64,000 bases of DNA from Leptospira kmetyi serovar Malaysia str. Bejo-Iso9 (GTDB lineage Bacteria; Spirochaetota; Leptospiria; Leptospirales; Leptospiraceae). Below the pieces are notes generated by a model. It saw only the letters and a program-made list of their open reading frames with translations. It ran no database searches and was not told the origin of the DNA. The stretch is taken from positions 226,001 to 290,000 of the forward strand of contig NZ_AHMP02000003.1 of NCBI RefSeq assembly GCF_000243735.2. Direction: 5' to 3'. How positions within the stretch are numbered: the stretch's first letter is position 1; every line of letters begins with the position of its first letter. Of this stretch, positions 60,454 to 64,000 are shown piece by piece. A program made the translations under genes and the position numbers.

Positions 60454-60612
60454 GAGTTCCTACAAAATTCTTTCGTAGAACAAATTGCCCCCGCCCTGAT
60501 TTGGGTGGGGGGTGAGGTAGTGGGAAGAAACGGACGAATTTTCCATATCAGAAAATTCTACTTTTTGCAAGCGCGATTTTCGTTCACCGAATTGTTGGAA
60601 CTCCGACAATTC
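60449..60612 (+). repeat. dispersed ~160-bp repeat, copy 4
   Basis: It starts with TCGTAGGAGTTCCTACAAAA, whose TAG is the gmk stop codon, and ends with ATTGTTGGAACTCCGACAAT. The core is GCCCCCGCCC against GGGTGGGGGG, then GGTAGTGGGAAGAAACGG and CATATCAGAAAATTCTA. It separates the convergent gmk and the 60617 gene. Confidence 0.88.
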
Positions 60613-60616
60613 TCCC

Positions 60617-61009
60617 TTATCTACAATCCGGAGAATCCACCAAAATAAAAGGCATCGTGGTCGGAACTCCGTTCGCCTTCAATTCTCGGTCCTTTAAATA
60701 AAATCCGCAAACGGAAACATTGCTTCCGACTTGAACGTTCGAAATCAACGAAGGAGAATCCGAATCGAGGGCCACCGGTTTTCCGGAAAAATAAACGACG
60801 AAGCGGATCGAATTTCCCTTGTAAAGAATTTCCGAAACGGTCCCAGAGATTTGAATCGTCTTGCCGAAAGCGGCCGAAGGATTGGAAACGAGTTCGTAAC
60901 CGCTTACTTTCGGAGGAGCCGAATTCGTTTTTTTCTTGGCGGACACGGAAGAAACACCGAACGACAATAAGGCGATTAAAATTGCAAAAGATCTAAATTC
61001 AAATTTCAT
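60617..61009 (-). CDS. putative secreted OB-fold-like protein
   Basis: This 130-residue product has a signal peptide (MKFEFRSFAILIALLSFGVS ending at VSA) and a strand-rich domain: FGKTIQISGTVSEILYKGNS, IRFVVYFSGKPVALDSD and ending PFILVDSPDC. A nucleic-acid-type OB fold is a guess. It is the last gene of the fliI-fliJ run and is only 4 bases from repeat copy 4. Confidence 0.55.
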   Translation of the reverse strand: MKFEFRSFAILIALLSFGVSSVSAKKKTNSAPPKVSGYELVSNPSAAFGKTIQISGTVSEILYKGNSIRFVVYFSGKPVALDSDSPSLISNVQVGSNVSVCGFYLKDRELKANGVPTTMPFILVDSPDCR

Positions 61010-61025
61010 AATATTCTACTCCGAA

Positions 61026-61673
<648 letters not shown>

Positions 61674-61674
61674 A

Positions 61675-61959
61675 TTAAACCTTTAGATCGATCCGATTTC
61701 TATTGATCTTATTTTCCAACTGCTCGGCCTTTTCTTGAAAATCGGTGATTTTTCTCTGGAGGCTTACGATAGAATCCGCGTTTTGCGGAGAATTTCCGGT
61801 CGCGACGTTCAGAATTTTCTGAAACAAGGATTCACTTTTTGAATCGATCGTAGAGTTTTTTAAGCTCTGAGGCCCCTGAGTCGTCGTTTGCGGATTCAAC
61901 GCTTGATCCCGTATCGTATGTAAAGACTCTCGGAGCCGGTTCAGGTTCGGAAGATTCAT
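61675..61959 (-). CDS. small hypothetical protein overlapping fliJ
   Basis: This 94-residue polar protein starts at ATG 61959, which has a strong GGAGAG site 6 bases upstream, although that site lies inside fliJ. It ends with a coiled-coil stretch (QRKITDFQEKAEQLENKIN). The overlap with fliJ is 128 bases. A shorter start (TTG 61844) right after the fliJ stop is possible, giving 52-56 residues. The MotE-like gene follows after 1 base. Function unknown. Confidence 0.5.
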   Translation of the reverse strand: MNLPNLNRLRESLHTIRDQALNPQTTTQGPQSLKNSTIDSKSESLFQKILNVATGNSPQNADSIVSLQRKITDFQEKAEQLENKINRNRIDLKV

Positions 61960-62404
61960 GAATTTCTCTCCATTGGATGGATTTTAGCTGGTTGTAATGT
62001 TCTTCGAGTTCGAACTTTTCTTTTTTGAAGTATAACTTTCTGTATGTTTTGTACTGATTCTCTTTGAGAATCTCCAGAATCTTGCGGTCTTTTTGAGCGA
62101 GAATCAACTCCGCTCTTTTCGCGTCGAGTTCCGGTTTTCTGTTTTCGATATCCGATTCCAGATTTTCGTTTTGAGTGATGAGAGAACGGATATAACCTTG
62201 ATGAAGTTGATAATCTCTCAAAGAAGCGCCGTGAAGAGAAGCGGATTCTCCCGTGAGTAAATCGATTTGTCTTTCATTTTCCAGAATGGAATTTCGAATC
62301 TGATTGATTTCGCCCGCGACGAGGGAGAATTCTTTTAATTTTTCGTCTTCCTTCTTCTTACGAAGATTCAAAACGGGTTCGAGATTGAATTGAAAACGTT
62401 TCAA
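61832..62404 (-). CDS. fliJ: flagellar export chaperone FliJ
   Basis: This 190-residue protein is a coiled-coil FliJ: the N-terminus MKRFQFNLEPVLNLRKKKED and the helical body (SLVAGEINQIRNSILENERQ) are typical. FliJ sits in the FliI ATPase ring and links it to FlhA. The C-terminal ~45 residues (acidic, ending LKKLYDRFKK) form an extension compared with ~145-residue forms. It starts 3 bases after fliI. Its 3' part overlaps a small gene. Confidence 0.88.
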   Translation of the reverse strand: MKRFQFNLEPVLNLRKKKEDEKLKEFSLVAGEINQIRNSILENERQIDLLTGESASLHGASLRDYQLHQGYIRSLITQNENLESDIENRKPELDAKRAELILAQKDRKILEILKENQYKTYRKLYFKKEKFELEEHYNQLKSIQWREIHESSEPEPAPRVFTYDTGSSVESANDDSGASELKKLYDRFKK

Positions 62405-62407
62405 GGT

Positions 62408-63772
62408 TTAGAATTCCTCTTCTTCCTGTTCGTCGTCTAAAACGTCCTTCAATCCTTTTAACGCTTGAGAATACGTACTGCGTTCCTGAATCTTTTGTTT
62501 CAGATAACGATCGATCTTATCCTTCTTACGGATCGCAAGATCCACTCTCGGATCGGAACCGGAAACATACGCGTTTAAGCGGATCAATTCTTCCGCGGAA
62601 TTATACACGCTGATGAGTTCTCGGATCATTCCCGCTCTTAGGTTTTGATCTTCGGGTGCGATTCTCGCCATAACCCTGGACAAAGAAGCGGGAACGTCGA
62701 CCGCGGGATAATGATTTCTTTCCGCGAGTTTTCTGCTGAGAATGATATGCCCGTCGATATAACCTCGTACCGCGTCCGCGATCGGATCTTCCATCTCGTC
62801 CGCTTCGGTAAGAACCGTATAAAAACCGGTGATCGTTCCGCCGGACTTGGAGGTTCCGGAACGTTCCACAAGTTTTGCCAATTTAGAAAAAACGGAAGAA
62901 CTGAATCCTCTCGTGATCGGAGGTTCGTGATTGGACGCGGAGATTTCCCGGTTGGCCTGTGCAAAACGAGTCAAAGAATCCATCATAAGATTCACGTGTT
63001 TGCCTTGATCGCGAAAGTATTCCGCAATGGAAGTGGCGAGTAGGGCGCAGTTGACCTGTTCCATCTTAGGTGCGTCCGAGGTCGCCGCGAGAACGATGGA
63101 TTTTTGAAGTCCTTCTTTACCGAGGTCGAGTTCTATGAATTCGTTTACTTCTCGTCCGCGTTCACCTACGAGCGCAATCACGTTTACGTCCGCGTCGGTA
63201 TAACGCGCGATCATTCCGAGCAAACTGGATTTACCGACGCCCGAGCCGGAAAAAATTCCGACGCGTTGTCCTCTTCCTATGGTGAGAATTCCGTCGATGG
63301 CCCGAACCCCCGTCATGAGAATGTCCCGGATGATCGGACGATCTAGAGGATTGGGAACCTCGTTGTCGGGCGGGCGTTCTTCCTTTGTGATGATATGACC
63401 TTTTTTGTCGATCGGTCTTCCGACCCCGTTTAAGACCCGACCGAGCAATTCTTTTCCGACGGGGATCGCGAGTTTACGTCCCGAGGAGAATACGAAGGCT
63501 TCGGGATAAATTCCTTCCACGGGACCGAGGGGCATGAGCGTATAAACGTGTCCTTCAAAGCCCACGATCTCACATTGGAGATAACCTTCTTTTCCGCTTT
63601 TTTGAACGTCCATGAGTTCGCCGATTTTAGAATCGGGGGGGCCTTCGGAATAGATTACGTTTCCGGAAACTCGAATGACCTTTCCCGATTTTCGGATCGT
63701 TTCGGTTCGATCCATAATCAGGAAGTATTTGGACATCACGTCCACTTTCTCGTGAAATTTCTTTTCGATCAT
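62408..63772 (-). CDS. fliI: flagellum-specific ATPase FliI
   Basis: This 454-residue protein is FliI, the ATPase of the flagellar type III export apparatus. The Walker A reads FSGSGVGKSSLLGMIAR, GERGREVNEFIEL the F1-beta-like catalytic Glu motif, LMMDSLTRFAQANREI the Walker B, and SGGTITGFYTVLTEADEMED and PAVDVPASLSRVM later family signatures. The N-terminal domain (~20-95) is the beta-barrel typical of F1-type ATPases. It opens the leftward fliI-fliJ-unknown-motE-like-secreted protein operon. The start could be ATG 63772 or an internal ATG at 63736. Confidence 0.95.
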   Translation of the reverse strand: MIEKKFHEKVDVMSKYFLIMDRTETIRKSGKVIRVSGNVIYSEGPPDSKIGELMDVQKSGKEGYLQCEIVGFEGHVYTLMPLGPVEGIYPEAFVFSSGRKLAIPVGKELLGRVLNGVGRPIDKKGHIITKEERPPDNEVPNPLDRPIIRDILMTGVRAIDGILTIGRGQRVGIFSGSGVGKSSLLGMIARYTDADVNVIALVGERGREVNEFIELDLGKEGLQKSIVLAATSDAPKMEQVNCALLATSIAEYFRDQGKHVNLMMDSLTRFAQANREISASNHEPPITRGFSSSVFSKLAKLVERSGTSKSGGTITGFYTVLTEADEMEDPIADAVRGYIDGHIILSRKLAERNHYPAVDVPASLSRVMARIAPEDQNLRAGMIRELISVYNSAEELIRLNAYVSGSDPRVDLAIRKKDKIDRYLKQKIQERSTYSQALKGLKDVLDDEQEEEEF

Positions 63773-63806
63773 AGAACTGCCGGAATTATCTCTTGGTATC
63801 CAGAAT

Positions 63807-63841
<35 letters not shown>

Positions 63842-63862
63842 GAATTATGTCGCTTTGGGAAA

Positions 63863-63956
63863 TGTAGGAACTACTGCAATTTCCGATTTCACGATCGGTG
63901 TGGGAACTCCTGCGGATCGTGCGGACTTGATCCTCCACACTGTGGGAACTCTTACA
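63863..63956. repeat. three copies of the 16-bp TGTRGGAACTC-type palindrome
   Basis: TGTAGGAACTACTGCA (63863), TGTGGGAACTCCTGCG (63899) and TGTGGGAACTCTTACA (63941) lie upstream of fliI. Same family as at 44.1 and 44.9 kb. Confidence 0.7.
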
Positions 63957-63988
63957 AAAAAGAAAAGACCTCCCGGTTTTCCCGGGAG
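63955..63988 (-). terminator. intrinsic terminator for a gene beyond the window
   Basis: On the minus strand CTCCCGG, GAAAA, CCGGGAG is followed by a T-rich run. It would stop a leftward transcript arriving from the right, outside this window, ahead of fliI. Confidence 0.7.
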
Positions 63989-64000
63989 ATCGATAAGAAG

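Overview
The window is a chromosomal segment from a spirochaete of the genus Leptospira, most likely the pathogen (P1) clade. The clearest marker is lipL32 (20736-21554), the major outer-membrane lipoprotein of pathogenic leptospires; its protein differs at scattered positions from the L. interrogans sequence I remember. Base composition looks mid-40s % GC by eye (not counted), which would suit one of the higher-GC P1 species better than L. interrogans. I cannot name the species. No rRNA, tRNA, CRISPR array or intact transposase gene was recognised.

Layout. 0-7 kb: a leftward set with a tightly packed four-gene run (ATP-grasp ligase, two SAM methyltransferases, a YihY membrane protein carrying an inserted beta-propeller), then a DUF1579 and a SIMPL protein. 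7-9.1 kb: groES-groEL with a sigma70-type promoter flanked by two CIRCE operators. 9.1-13 kb: class II photolyase, a large unknown protein and a DUF962 protein. 13-13.9 kb: a gene-poor stretch with a dispersed repeat and a tandem duplication. 13.9-20.3 kb: membrane nucleotide cyclase, NAD(P)-binding protein, SpoIIE/PP2C phosphatase with TPRs, acyl-CoA dehydrogenase. 20.7-25 kb: lipL32, a ParB-like protein, metK, a transketolase C-terminal subunit and a ClpS-like adaptor. 25-26.2 kb: an accessory patch with a gene interrupted by five 16-bp repeats (probably phase variable) and a perfect 15-bp inverted repeat. 26.2-34 kb: fatty-acid/CoA-type enzymes with a TetR regulator, M3 peptidase and a GST. 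34-36.5 kb: an operon of three lipoproteins. 36.6-44.8 kb: SDR, sterol-desaturase-like enzyme, 7TMR-DISM sensor, outer-membrane-type protein, a transporter-phosphatidylserine decarboxylase fusion, DUF971 and a frameshifted small gene.

45-64 kb is the flagellar block: rightward fliY-fliO-fliP-fliQ-fliR-flhB-flhA-flhF-flhG-unknown-fliA-fapA-like-two unknowns-remA-gmk, and a converging leftward fliI-fliJ-unknown-motE-like-secreted protein. It covers the export gate (FliPQR/FlhBA), export ATPase and FliJ, the switch protein, placement and number control (FlhF/FlhG) and the flagellar sigma factor, ending in RemA and guanylate kinase.

Most unusual points: (i) a ~160-bp noncoding repeat in four copies, each just after a stop codon, one of which now forms in-frame codons at the 5' end of flhB; (ii) short relatives of its palindromic ends scattered nearby; (iii) the 16-bp repeat contingency locus; (iv) the symporter-Psd fusion; (v) the YihY/propeller insertion; (vi) a gmk gene whose only sensible start is CTG.
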